18,366 bases of DNA, taken from an uncultured bacterium. GTDB taxonomy: Bacteria > Bacillota > Clostridia > Lachnospirales > Lachnospiraceae. The notes under the pieces were generated by a model, which made no database searches, was not told the DNA's origin, and saw only the letters and a list, made by a program, of their open reading frames with translations. The stretch is from assembly GCA_946061355.1 (NCBI GenBank), contig CAMGRE010000019.1:1-18366 (forward strand), written 5' to 3'. Below, one piece after another: positions 1 through 8,016 of this stretch. Position 1 is the first letter of the stretch. Each line of letters starts with the position of its first letter. Made by a program: the position numbers and the translations under genes.

Positions 1-1
1 G

Positions 2-1384
2 GATAAGATCCCGGGCTTTGTGCTGTTTGTCGGGATTGCACTGGCGGAATTCCTGTGTTGGTGTCCGCAGGTGATCCTCTATAATTATCTGACATATCTG
101 GCATTGATGGCGGGAACGATCCTGCTCTATCAGGGCATTGTGAAAAATAAGCGTAGCCTGTTTGTGCTGGCGGGACTGGTGCTCGGACTGGGTGTGGGGG
201 CGCGCTTTTCCAATCTGACACATATGGCGCTGGTCCTCGGACTTTGGTATTATGCCTTTTTAAAAAGATGCAGGATCCGTGAGGTGATCTGTGACACGAT
301 CTGCTGCATGGGAGGCTATGTGGCGGGAATCGGTGCATTCCTGTTGATGATCGAGATGCAGTATGGCCTCGCAGGGTATTGGGATATGCTGTTCGGACTG
401 CAGACGATGACGGACAATGCAGCCGGGTATTCGGCTTCCGATATGATTATGGGCGCTTTTATTGACTATGCGGGCAGCATGAAATGGGGCATTCTGTTCC
501 TGATCTATCTGGCATTGGGACTAGTGTTGTTCGGGATCAAACAGGGAGCTTATGAGAAAGTCAAAAAAGTATGCTATCTGGCCGGATTTGTAGTGCTGCT
601 ACGTCTTGTATACGGCAGAGGAATGTTCGGCCTTGACTACAATACGTATTTTTCCTTCTTCTGGTGGGTGTGCCTGTTCAATGTTGCGGCAATCGTGTGC
701 TGTGCGCTGGCATTGTTCCGGAGGAATGTTCCGGATGAAATGAAGCTTTTGGCATGTCTTGTGCTTGTCACGATCCTGATTCTGCCGCTCGGAAGCAATA
801 ACAGATCGCATCCGGTGAACAATGATCTGTTTCTGATCGCGCCGGTGACACTGTATCTTTTGCAGCAGTTTCTGCCGAAAAACTTTCCGGTACGTGCTGT
901 GGCGGCAGGCTGTCTGGCGGTTCTGCTGGTACAGAGTGTGAATTTTGGCATGACTTTCGTGTTCCGCGACGGCACTTTTGCAGAAAAAAGAGATACAAAA
1001 GTAGAAAATAATGGTATACTAAAAGGTATGTATACCACAAAATCCAATGCGGACAGTCTCACGAGCCTCACAGACTATTGCGAGAGAGAGGGACTGCGGG
1101 GGCAGCCGGTGATCCTTTACGGGGATATTCCGGGGATTTCCTATGTGATGGATATGCCCTCCGCCATCACGAGTACATGGTCAAATCTGGAATCGTACAA
1201 CATGACGTTCTGGGAGAGGGATTTTGGGAAAGTGGAGTCACAGATCGACAGTGTGCGACCGGTCGTGATGATCGGAAAGCTTTATGAGCCGACGGACGGG
1301 AAAGCCGCCAGCCTGCATGACTTTCTGGACAGATATGGCTATACGCTTGATTTTGAGACCGACAGGATCGCAGTATACAGATGA
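2..1384 (+). CDS. Polytopic membrane protein, probable GT-C-type glycosyltransferase (5' end missing)
   Basis: The frame is open to the left edge (codons from base 2 onward, no stop), so the true start lies outside the window; the GTG at 20 is only the first start-like codon inside it. The visible part is about 460 residues: roughly ten hydrophobic segments up to about residue 312 (counting from base 20), then a soluble C-terminal domain of about 140 residues. This layout, many membrane helices plus a C-terminal alpha/beta tail, is typical of GT-C enzymes that use polyprenyl-phosphate sugars on the outer membrane face. The first extracytoplasmic loop, which normally holds the acidic catalytic residues, is cut off, so the class cannot be confirmed. 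A non-catalytic membrane protein is possible. wecE follows after about 54 bp, in the same direction. Confidence 0.6.
   Translation, partial: DKIPGFVLFVGIALAEFLCWCPQVILYNYLTYLALMAGTILLYQGIVKNKRSLFVLAGLVLGLGVGARFSNLTHMALVLGLWYYAFLKRCRIREVICDTICCMGGYVAGIGAFLLMIEMQYGLAGYWDMLFGLQTMTDNAAGYSASDMIMGAFIDYAGSMKWGILFLIYLALGLVLFGIKQGAYEKVKKVCYLAGFVVLLRLVYGRGMFGLDYNTYFSFFWWVCLFNVAAIVCCALALFRRNVPDEMKLLACLVLVTILILPLGSNNRSHPVNNDLFLIAPVTLYLLQQFLPKNFPVRAVAAGCLAVLLVQSVNFGMTFVFRDGTFAEKRDTKVENNGILKGMYTTKSNADSLTSLTDYCEREGLRGQPVILYGDIPGISYVMDMPSAITSTWSNLESYNMTFWERDFGKVESQIDSVRPVVMIGKLYEPTDGKAASLHDFLDRYGYTLDFETDRIAVYR
992..1020 (+). promoter_or_regulatory. Candidate internal promoter with extended -10
   Basis: Within an AT-rich patch of the first gene, TGG followed by TATACT (1012-1020) forms an extended -10 box. 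GATACA at 992-997 is a weak -35 (3 of 6 matches) at 17 nt. It lies about 420 bp upstream of wecE and could drive the wecE-onward genes separately from whatever precedes the window. The evidence is only motif similarity inside coding DNA. Confidence 0.2.
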
Positions 1385-1438
1385 TCCCGGGCGTGCAAAA
1401 CAGCATTCCCATCGTCGGAACTTACAAGGAGAATGACA

Positions 1439-2569
1439 ATGATCGTATTTAATGTACCCCCTTTTACGGGAAAAGAGATGGAATATATCAGTCAGGCAGT
1501 AGAGAATCAGAAGATCTGCGGTGACGGTGAGTTTACAAAGAAATGTAATGAGTGGATTGAGAAGCGGACAGGAACAGGAAAATGTCTCCTGACGACTTCC
1601 TGCACCCACGGTCTGGAGCTTGCGGTGCTCCTGTCCGGCATCGGACCGGGCGATGAGGTCATCATGCCTGCTTATACCTTTGTCTCAACGGCAGATGCCT
1701 TCGTGCTCAGGGGTGCGACTCCCGTGTTCGTGGACATCCGTCCGGACACCATGAATATTGATGAGAAGAAGATTGAAGCGGCGATTACTGAGCGGACGAA
1801 GGCAATCGCTCCCGTGCACTATGCCGGAGTCGGCTGCGAGATGGATACGATCATGGAGATCGCGAATCGTCATCATCTGATGGTGATCGAGGATGCGGCG
1901 CAGGGGATCATGTCCACATATAAGGGACAGGCGCTGGGAACCTTTGGCGATTTCGGGGCGTTCAGCTTCCATGAGACGAAGAATTACAGTATGGGCGAGG
2001 GCGGCGCGCTCCTGATCCGCGATCAGAAATATGTGGAGGAGGCTGAGATCCTCCGGGAAAAAGGAACCAACCGGAGCAAATTCTTCCGCGGACAGATTGA
2101 CAAATACACATGGGTGAATTACGGATCTTCTTATCTGCCGAGCGACATGAATGCGGCATATCTGTATGCGCAGCTTGAGATGGCGGATGAGATCAACGAA
2201 CACAGACTGGCGTTGTGGGATCAGTATTACGAGGAGCTGCTGCCGCTTAAAGAGCGCGGGATCCTGGAGCTTCCCACGGTTCCTGAGGGATGCGTCCACA
2301 ATGCACACATGTTTTATATCAAGGCAAAAGATCTTGAGGAGCGCACGGAGCTGATCTCTTATCTCAAGGAGAACGGTATTCTGGCAGTGTTTCATTATAT
2401 TCCGCTGCACACGGCTCCGGCGGGCAGACAGTTCGGCAGATTCCACGGGGAGGATGTGTATACCACGAAGGAAAGCGAGAGGCTTTGCCGCCTTCCCATG
2501 TTCTATAAACTCACATCGGAGGAAGTGAGCTATATTACCGGTAAGATCAGGGAGTTTTATCATCTATGA
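1439..2569 (+). CDS. wecE: dTDP-4-amino-4,6-dideoxygalactose transaminase (WecE/RffA)
   Basis: PLP-dependent DegT/DnrJ/EryC1/StrS aminotransferase that converts dTDP-4-keto-6-deoxy-D-glucose to dTDP-4-amino-4,6-dideoxy-D-galactose (dTDP-Fuc4N) in the cytoplasm. The whole protein resembles E. coli WecE as I recall it: FNVPPF start, GDEVIMP, TFVSTADAFVLRGA, RPDTMNID, PVHYAG, EDAAQG, FHETKN, REKGTNRS, VFHYIPLH and a YTTKESERL ending. The PLP lysine is in FHETKN. AAGGAG at 1426-1431 is too close to the ATG at 1433 but 7 nt from the ATG at 1439. Starting at 1439 gives 376 aa and Lys181, both matching E. coli WecE. The next gene overlaps its stop by 4 nt. No rmlA/rmlB is visible, so the substrate must come from genes elsewhere. 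Function is very likely; the final glycan is unknown. Confidence 0.94.
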   Translation: MIVFNVPPFTGKEMEYISQAVENQKICGDGEFTKKCNEWIEKRTGTGKCLLTTSCTHGLELAVLLSGIGPGDEVIMPAYTFVSTADAFVLRGATPVFVDIRPDTMNIDEKKIEAAITERTKAIAPVHYAGVGCEMDTIMEIANRHHLMVIEDAAQGIMSTYKGQALGTFGDFGAFSFHETKNYSMGEGGALLIRDQKYVEEAEILREKGTNRSKFFRGQIDKYTWVNYGSSYLPSDMNAAYLYAQLEMADEINEHRLALWDQYYEELLPLKERGILELPTVPEGCVHNAHMFYIKAKDLEERTELISYLKENGILAVFHYIPLHTAPAGRQFGRFHGEDVYTTKESERLCRLPMFYKLTSEEVSYITGKIREFYHL

Positions 2570-4365
2570 CGGATGAAAAAAGGAAATGCAGTCAAGGGAA
2601 TACCGGAACGCAGTGCGCTGAAAAAAGTTTCAGTGTTACATTGCGACGTACGGGCATTGCGTGTCTGACCGTTGCGCTTCTGTGGATGTTACTCGCACTG
2701 TGCTTCGACTTTACGTATGCTCTGAATGACGATACGGCGCTGAAGGATATCCTGTCGGGAACTTACACCGGCGTGCCGGAGGCACACAATATCCAGATGC
2801 TTTATCCCCTGAGCTTTGCGATCAGCTTCCTTTACAGGCTGGTTCCGGGAGTGCCGTGGTTTGGCGTTTTCCTGTGCCTGGCACAGTTTGGGGCGGTCTG
2901 TGTGATTGCTTCTGCGGTTCCACAGTACCGGGGCTCTGCTTTTGTTATCGCTCTTTCGTTCCTGCTGTTGTTTTCGACAGAACTTGTTTTTATCCAGTAT
3001 ACCGTGACGTCAGGTTTTCTGATGGCGGCGGCCATGGTGCGTTTTTATACGGCTTCCGGAGATGATACCTCTTTTTTCAAAGACCACATTCCGGAGATCC
3101 TGCTTGTGGTATGTGCGTTTATGCTCCGGACGGAGATGGCGCTTTTCCTTCTTCCGCTTTTCTTTTTGGCGGTTCTGTTTCGGTGGATGAAGGAAAACAG
3201 TTTTTTTAGCCGCCAAAACGTGATACACTATGTGGGACTGCCCATGATCCTCTTGGGATGCATGGCATTGTCGGTTGCAGCCGACAGGGTGGCATATGGC
3301 AGTGAGGAATGGCAGACATTCCGGCAGTTTTTTGATGACAGGACTTCTGTCTATGATTTTTACGGGATTCCGGATTATGAGCAGAACCGGGCATTCTATG
3401 AATCCATCGGGATCGACGAGACGCAGTATGAATTGCTTGTCAACTACAATTTTGATCTGGATCCCGCCATCGATGCACAGGTGATGCACGAAATCGCAGA
3501 GTATGCAGCCTCCCATCAGGAGGAGTCCTTCGGACGGAGACTGTATCTCAGCGTTTATGAATATGTTTACCGCTTTACCCATGGACAGGAGCTTTGTTTT
3601 GATCTGTTGGTGGTGTTCGGATATTTCCTGCTGTTCCAGATTGCAGTGCGAAAGAGGAAACCGGCGCTTCTCGGGAAGCTGTTTCTTCTGTTTTCACTGC
3701 GCAGCGCGCTGTGGCTGTTTCTCCTGTTCAGAGGGAGGGCGCCGGAGCGCATCACGCATCCGCTGTATCTGATGGAGCTTTTGCTCCTTGCGCTTCTCTG
3801 GTGGTGTGATGTGACATATAGTGCTGAGACCGCAGAAGCGCGGCAGGACAGCCCGGATGACAGGGCAGCGGTGCGCAGATATCGTTTTGCACAGTACACT
3901 GTGGGTATTCTGATGGGACTTTTGCTCATATGCTGCGGAGCGGTGATGATCAGGAAGACGGTCGATGAGGCCGGACGCAGGGAGCAGATCAACACGGAGT
4001 GGCAGGAGGTAAAGCAGTATTGCCGTCAGCATCCGGATGTGTTTTATTACTTTGATGTGTATTCCACCGTCGCGTACTCGGAGAAACTGTTCTCCGACAC
4101 GGATCCTTCGTATCGCAACTTTGATCTGCTTGGCGGGTGGATTGCCAAGAGCCCTCTGGCGGAGGCTAAGCGATCCTGTATGGGAATGGATACGGCAGAC
4201 AGGGCGCTGCTCTCGGGACAGGCTCATTTTATCACGGACGGCATGAGACCGGAGAGCGATGTGGCGCATATTGTTGCTTACTTTAAGGCAAAAGGGATAG
4301 ACGTGGAGCCGGAGGTCATGGGACGGAGCGGTTCCTTTACGGATTATCGGATAAATCGGCTTTGA
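2566..4365 (+). CDS. Polytopic membrane protein, probable GT-C-type glycosyltransferase
   Basis: A 599-aa integral membrane protein. A short polar N-terminus is followed by a first helix at about residues 29-50 and then a loop with Asn-Asp-Asp (54-56). About ten further hydrophobic segments run to about 463, and a soluble C-terminal domain covers about 465-599. An acidic pair just after the first helix is the usual place for the catalytic acid in GT-C enzymes, which take sugars from polyprenyl-phosphate donors outside the cell. I see no classical GT39 His-Pro-Pro motif, so this belongs to a different or more diverged group. The ATG overlaps the wecE stop (ATGA), with GGGAG 11 nt upstream, so it is translationally coupled to wecE. 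Its place among aminosugar genes suggests transfer of a lipid-linked sugar, which is inference; another role in polysaccharide export or assembly cannot be excluded. Confidence 0.65.
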   Translation: MTDEKRKCSQGNTGTQCAEKSFSVTLRRTGIACLTVALLWMLLALCFDFTYALNDDTALKDILSGTYTGVPEAHNIQMLYPLSFAISFLYRLVPGVPWFGVFLCLAQFGAVCVIASAVPQYRGSAFVIALSFLLLFSTELVFIQYTVTSGFLMAAAMVRFYTASGDDTSFFKDHIPEILLVVCAFMLRTEMALFLLPLFFLAVLFRWMKENSFFSRQNVIHYVGLPMILLGCMALSVAADRVAYGSEEWQTFRQFFDDRTSVYDFYGIPDYEQNRAFYESIGIDETQYELLVNYNFDLDPAIDAQVMHEIAEYAASHQEESFGRRLYLSVYEYVYRFTHGQELCFDLLVVFGYFLLFQIAVRKRKPALLGKLFLLFSLRSALWLFLLFRGRAPERITHPLYLMELLLLALLWWCDVTYSAETAEARQDSPDDRAAVRRYRFAQYTVGILMGLLLICCGAVMIRKTVDEAGRREQINTEWQEVKQYCRQHPDVFYYFDVYSTVAYSEKLFSDTDPSYRNFDLLGGWIAKSPLAEAKRSCMGMDTADRALLSGQAHFITDGMRPESDVAHIVAYFKAKGIDVEPEVMGRSGSFTDYRINRL

Positions 4366-4446
4366 CAGGCGGATGCCGGCATTACGGCAGACATGAAGGA
4401 TATGCCGGAAAGCGACAGAGACAAAAAATACTGGAAGGTTGAGAGA

Positions 4447-4995
4447 ATGGACAAAAACCGGAAACAGATCATAGGGGATCATGTGATACTGCGGCCGATC
4501 ACGGACGCGGACACGAACAATATCGTCCGCTGGCGCAACAGTGATCATGTGAGGAGAAATTTCATATACCAGACACTCTTTACTCCGGAGAGCCACAGGG
4601 AATGGCTGCGGGACAAGGTCGGCACGGGACTGGTGGAGCAGTTCATCATCCATGAGAAGGACAAGGATATGGATGTGGGCAGCGTATACCTGCGCGATAT
4701 CGATCAGACACACAGACGTGCCGAGTTCGGCATTTTTATCGGGGAGGAGCAGGAGATGGGACACGGGATCGGCTCGGAGAGCATCCGTCTGATCCTGCAG
4801 TATGGGTTTGAGGATCTGAAGCTCCATAAGATTTTTCTGCGTGTGCTTGCCGACAATGAGATCGCAAAGCGCTCTTATGAGAAGGCCGGATTCATGCAGG
4901 AGGCATATCTGAAGGATGAGGTGTGCATCCGCGGGGTGTATAAGGATCTGATCCTGATGCGCATACTGAATCCCAGGGAGGGCTATCATGGATAA
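4447..4995 (+). CDS. GNAT-family N-acetyltransferase, candidate dTDP-Fuc4N acetylase
   Basis: A 182-aa protein of the RimJ/RimL-like GNAT superfamily, which transfers an acetyl group from acetyl-CoA to an amine. It opens with HVILRPIT, has the acetyl-CoA pyrophosphate-binding motif QEMGHGIG at about residues 102-109, and ends with the family's NEIAKRSYEKAGF segment. The frame extends upstream to an ATG at 4393, but that has no ribosome-binding site; AAGG at 4435-4438 is 8 nt from the ATG at 4447, which I prefer. It sits between wecE and a GT2 gene and overlaps the latter by 8 nt. By analogy with WecD in enterobacterial common antigen synthesis and PseH-type GNATs in flagellin glycosylation, it likely acetylates the 4-amino group of dTDP-Fuc4N to give dTDP-Fuc4NAc. 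It could instead act on the PglE product. Family is sure; substrate is inferred. Confidence 0.85.
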   Translation: MDKNRKQIIGDHVILRPITDADTNNIVRWRNSDHVRRNFIYQTLFTPESHREWLRDKVGTGLVEQFIIHEKDKDMDVGSVYLRDIDQTHRRAEFGIFIGEEQEMGHGIGSESIRLILQYGFEDLKLHKIFLRVLADNEIAKRSYEKAGFMQEAYLKDEVCIRGVYKDLILMRILNPREGYHG

Positions 4996-5938
4996 GATCA
5001 GTTACGTGATTCCCTGCTACCGCTCCGAGCTGACTCTGGGGCATGTGATTGAGGAGATCAGGCAGACGATGCAGGATGAATTGTCTGCATACAGCTATGA
5101 GATCATTCTTGTCAATGACGGGTCACCGGATAACGTCATGGGCGTGATCAGGGAGTACTGTGGAAAATATGATAACATAAAGGGGATCTGTCTTGCCCGC
5201 AATTTCGGGCAGCATGCAGCTCTGATGGCGGGATTCAGACAGGTCTCGGGGGACATCGTGATCTGTCTCGACGATGACGGACAGACGCCGCCCGCTGAGG
5301 CCGGCAAACTGATCCGTGAGATTGAGGCGGGCAGGGATGTCGTGTATGCGAGATATGCGAACAAGCAGCATTCGGCATTCCGCAATTTCGGCAGTCACGT
5401 GAATGAGCTGATGACACGGATCATGCTGGGCAAGCCGAAAGAATTATATATTTCCAGCTATTTTGCAGCCAGGCGGTTTGTGATAGAGGATGTGGTGCGT
5501 TATGAGAATTCCTTTCCGTATGTGATCGGTCTTGTCCTGCGCACAACCAGAAATATCGGCAATGTGGATGTGAATCACAGACAGCGCGAGCTGGGTCGAT
5601 CCGGGTACACGATGAAAGCGCTGCTCGGGCTGTGGTTCAATGGCTTTACGGCATTTTCCATTCTGCCGCTGCGCTTTGCCACTATGGTGGGAGTGTTCTG
5701 TGCCGCCAGCGGATTTTTGTATGGGATCTACACGATCATCAGGAAGCTGCTGATACCGGATGTTCCGATGGGGTTCAGTTCGCTGATGTCGGTTCTGGTA
5801 TTTATCGGCGGAATGATCATGCTGATGTTAGGGCTGATCGGCGAATATGTGGGCAGGATCTATATCAGCCTGAACAATTCTCCCCAGTATGTGGTTCGGG
5901 AGATTGTGGGGCAAAAGGAAGATAGCAATGAACATTAG
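4988..5938 (+). CDS. Polyprenyl-phosphate glycosyltransferase, GT2 (ArnC/DPM1/GtrB type)
   Basis: A 316-aa GT2 enzyme with an N-terminal GT-A domain and two C-terminal membrane helices (about 226-252 and 263-289), the layout of ArnC and GtrB. Visible motifs are VIPCYRSE near the start, VNDGSPD (42-48), NFGQHAALMAGF, a DDD metal/nucleotide motif at 95-97 followed by GQTPP, GRSGY before the first helix, and GLIGEYVGRIY in the second. Such enzymes move a sugar from a nucleotide donor to undecaprenyl phosphate on the cytoplasmic face, giving an Und-P-sugar for GT-C enzymes outside. The start has GGGAGGG at 4976-4982. Overlaps tie it to the GNAT before and the GT39-like gene after. Context suggests the donor is dTDP-Fuc4NAc; that substrate is inferred. 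Confidence 0.9.
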   Translation: MDKISYVIPCYRSELTLGHVIEEIRQTMQDELSAYSYEIILVNDGSPDNVMGVIREYCGKYDNIKGICLARNFGQHAALMAGFRQVSGDIVICLDDDGQTPPAEAGKLIREIEAGRDVVYARYANKQHSAFRNFGSHVNELMTRIMLGKPKELYISSYFAARRFVIEDVVRYENSFPYVIGLVLRTTRNIGNVDVNHRQRELGRSGYTMKALLGLWFNGFTAFSILPLRFATMVGVFCAASGFLYGIYTIIRKLLIPDVPMGFSSLMSVLVFIGGMIMLMLGLIGEYVGRIYISLNNSPQYVVREIVGQKEDSNEH

Positions 5939-7334
5939 ACTGAGCGAACAAAAGAAGAACGGGATTCTCTGGATCAGCGCGGCTTTCTTTTTTGCGGTTT
6001 ATCTGTCGTTATGTTTTAATGACAATGTGTGGACGGATGAGGCATTTACCATCGAACTGCTCAGGGAGAATTTCGGCGGGATTGTTCTCGGAACCGCGGC
6101 GGATGTGCATCCGCCCTTATATTATCTGATCGCAAAATGCTTTACCCTTGTGTTTGGGAGCAGTCTTCTGACGTTAAAGATCGTCTCGATCCTTCCGATG
6201 ATACTGTGTATGACATGGGGCGCTTTTCGCATCAGAAAGCTGTTCGGACTGCGCACGGCGCTTTTGTTCAATGTACTGTTGGCAGTGATTCCGTGTACCA
6301 TGGAGTATGCCGTGCAGCCCCGGATGTATTCCTGGGCAATTTTCTTTATTACATTTATGGGATTGTGGGCTTATGAGGCATGTATGGAGGGCAGGACAGC
6401 CTGTTTTGCGGGTGTGATGCTTACCTCTGTGGCGGCGGCATATACCCACTATTTTGCGTTTGTGTCGGCGATCCTGATCTATGGATTTCTTTTTCTGGCG
6501 CTCGTATTTACCGGGCAGAGGAAAGGGCTGCTAAAATGGCTTGTGTCTGTTGTGATGTCGCTGATCCTGTATCTGCCGTGGCTTCCCTATATGGAACTGC
6601 AGGTAAAGGGAGTGTCCAAAAGTTACTGGATCGAAGAGATCACAGGAGAAACGATCAGGGAATTTTTTCCGTTTCTGTTTGACATGGGGATCCCGTTTAC
6701 CACGACTGTCTGGATGGCGCTTCTTATCATCTGTGCGGTAGTGTCGGTGTATATGATGACACGTGCACAGGACAGGGCGGTTGGGATCTATGCACTGCTC
6801 TTGTTGCTCGTTCCGGTCGGGACGGCGGTCACAGGCGTGGTGGCGTCAAGCCTGATCCGTCCGATCTTTATTGTGCGTTATCTCCTTCCCTGTATGGGAC
6901 TTGCAGCGTTGGCGCTGGCGATCACGTTGGGGCGTTATGTGCCGAAACAGGTGTATCTCGCGGGACTTTTCTTTTTCCTCTGTGCGGGTATCGTTGACTA
7001 CGGTCAGTCCGTATATCGGGAATATCAGTGGACGCATACCGCGGAGACGGAGCAGTTTCTCGCGGAGCATGTGAAGGAAAACGACATCATTGCTTACAAT
7101 TATGAAAGCTATGATTTTGTATATGACTATTACTGGTCAGATGAGGAGAAGGTTCTGTGGCAGGACATTGATCTGGACACTGCCTCCTACGATACGATCT
7201 GGCTGTTAGACACGATCTACTGGCCGTATCCCACGGATGAATATCTGGCGGAACATGGCTGGCAGCGCCGGTTTATGGGCAATTACGGGATTGAACACAA
7301 CGATTTCAAGATCTGGGCGATAACAAGGCAGTGA
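5928..7334 (+). CDS. GT39/ArnT-like membrane glycosyltransferase
   Basis: A 468-aa polytopic membrane protein of the PMT/ArnT (GT39) type. After the first helix it has WTDEAF with an acidic pair (Asp37-Glu38), then DVHPPLYYL at about 60-68, the pair of first-loop motifs characteristic of this family. About ten further membrane segments follow, then a C-terminal soluble tail from about residue 370. These enzymes transfer a sugar from undecaprenyl or dolichyl phosphate to an acceptor on the outer face. The frame extends to 5889, but AAGGA at 5915-5919 places the start at the ATG at 5928, overlapping the GT2 gene by 11 nt. The GT2/GT39 pair is the classic donor-maker/transferase couple, as in ArnC-ArnT. 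The acceptor, perhaps the polymer made by the downstream genes, is unknown. Confidence 0.82.
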   Translation: MNIRLSEQKKNGILWISAAFFFAVYLSLCFNDNVWTDEAFTIELLRENFGGIVLGTAADVHPPLYYLIAKCFTLVFGSSLLTLKIVSILPMILCMTWGAFRIRKLFGLRTALLFNVLLAVIPCTMEYAVQPRMYSWAIFFITFMGLWAYEACMEGRTACFAGVMLTSVAAAYTHYFAFVSAILIYGFLFLALVFTGQRKGLLKWLVSVVMSLILYLPWLPYMELQVKGVSKSYWIEEITGETIREFFPFLFDMGIPFTTTVWMALLIICAVVSVYMMTRAQDRAVGIYALLLLLVPVGTAVTGVVASSLIRPIFIVRYLLPCMGLAALALAITLGRYVPKQVYLAGLFFFLCAGIVDYGQSVYREYQWTHTAETEQFLAEHVKENDIIAYNYESYDFVYDYYWSDEEKVLWQDIDLDTASYDTIWLLDTIYWPYPTDEYLAEHGWQRRFMGNYGIEHNDFKIWAITRQ

Positions 7335-7341
7335 GTGGAAT

Positions 7342-8016
7342 ATGGATAATTTGCATAACACAGATAACAAAAAGAAAATATCGCTGCGTGTGATAGCAAT
7401 CTTCGTATGTATGGCAGCGGGGTGGTTTCTGGTATTCCCCATTGGTGTGATCCGGGATACGAAGATATCGAGGACGGCGGCGGATTACAGCATGAATACG
7501 GGACCTGTCGGCGAAGTGGCCGCGATCCAGGAGTTTGTGCCTGCTTATGACAGACTGCAGTCACTGGGAGTGGATATCGGCAAGCTTGACGGCAAGGCGG
7601 ATCAGGGCACGTTGTATCTGGAATTTTTTGATGCGGATCTGAACGCTTTTGCAAGTATTCCGTATGACATCCATGAGATGAATGACGGTACACTGACGGA
7701 TATTCCCGTGAATCTGAAGCTGAAAGCGGGAGAGCGGTATTATGTCAGTGTGCGGACTGAAGATACGGGTGATACGCCGCCGATCCTCCATTACCGCTCC
7801 AAATCCGGAAACGGACCGGAGGAAAACCTGAATTTTTATTATGGCCCCGGGGTGATAGAGGATGCCTCGGCAAATATACGATATACCTATGAGATCCCGC
7901 TGAATCCGGGGCAGATTTTGTTCTATGACAGTCTGATCCTGCTGGCCGGACTTGTTCTGATGTGGATGACAGGATCTTTTCGGAATCACAATCCTGAGGA
8001 AAATAAAGTAATATGA
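7342..8016 (+). CDS. Unrecognised bitopic protein with extracytoplasmic beta-rich domain
   Basis: A 224-aa protein with no family I can name. It has a short Lys-rich N-terminus, a helix at about 15-37, a soluble region of about 150 residues, a second helix at about 192-211 and a short polar tail. The soluble part alternates hydrophobic residues as in a beta-sandwich (for example TLYLEFFDAD and GERYYVSVRTED), resembling carbohydrate-binding or fibronectin-like folds. Both ends should face the cytoplasm with the domain outside. GAGTGGAA at 7333-7340 is a weak ribosome-binding site next to the start; the gene follows the GT39 gene after 7 nt. Its stop overlaps the start of the Wzy-like polymerase (ATGA), so the two are probably made together. 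A role as a polymerase partner or glycan-binding accessory is inference. Confidence 0.7.
   Translation: MDNLHNTDNKKKISLRVIAIFVCMAAGWFLVFPIGVIRDTKISRTAADYSMNTGPVGEVAAIQEFVPAYDRLQSLGVDIGKLDGKADQGTLYLEFFDADLNAFASIPYDIHEMNDGTLTDIPVNLKLKAGERYYVSVRTEDTGDTPPILHYRSKSGNGPEENLNFYYGPGVIEDASANIRYTYEIPLNPGQILFYDSLILLAGLVLMWMTGSFRNHNPEENKVI

Noticed and set aside
1685..2563. Minus-strand open frame of about 292 codons opposite wecE
   Set aside because: wecE is recognised along its full length on the other strand; the antisense product shows no family features.
4360..4446. TTGACA at the end of the 599-aa protein gene and the 81-bp gap before the GNAT gene
   Set aside because: No -10 at a usable distance and no hairpin followed by T-run; treated as plain spacer.
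3694..4989. Long minus-strand open frame of about 431 codons
   Set aside because: It runs opposite two well-supported plus-strand genes, its translation is rich in His/Arg/Leu without domain motifs, and it arises from the codon bias of the sense strand.
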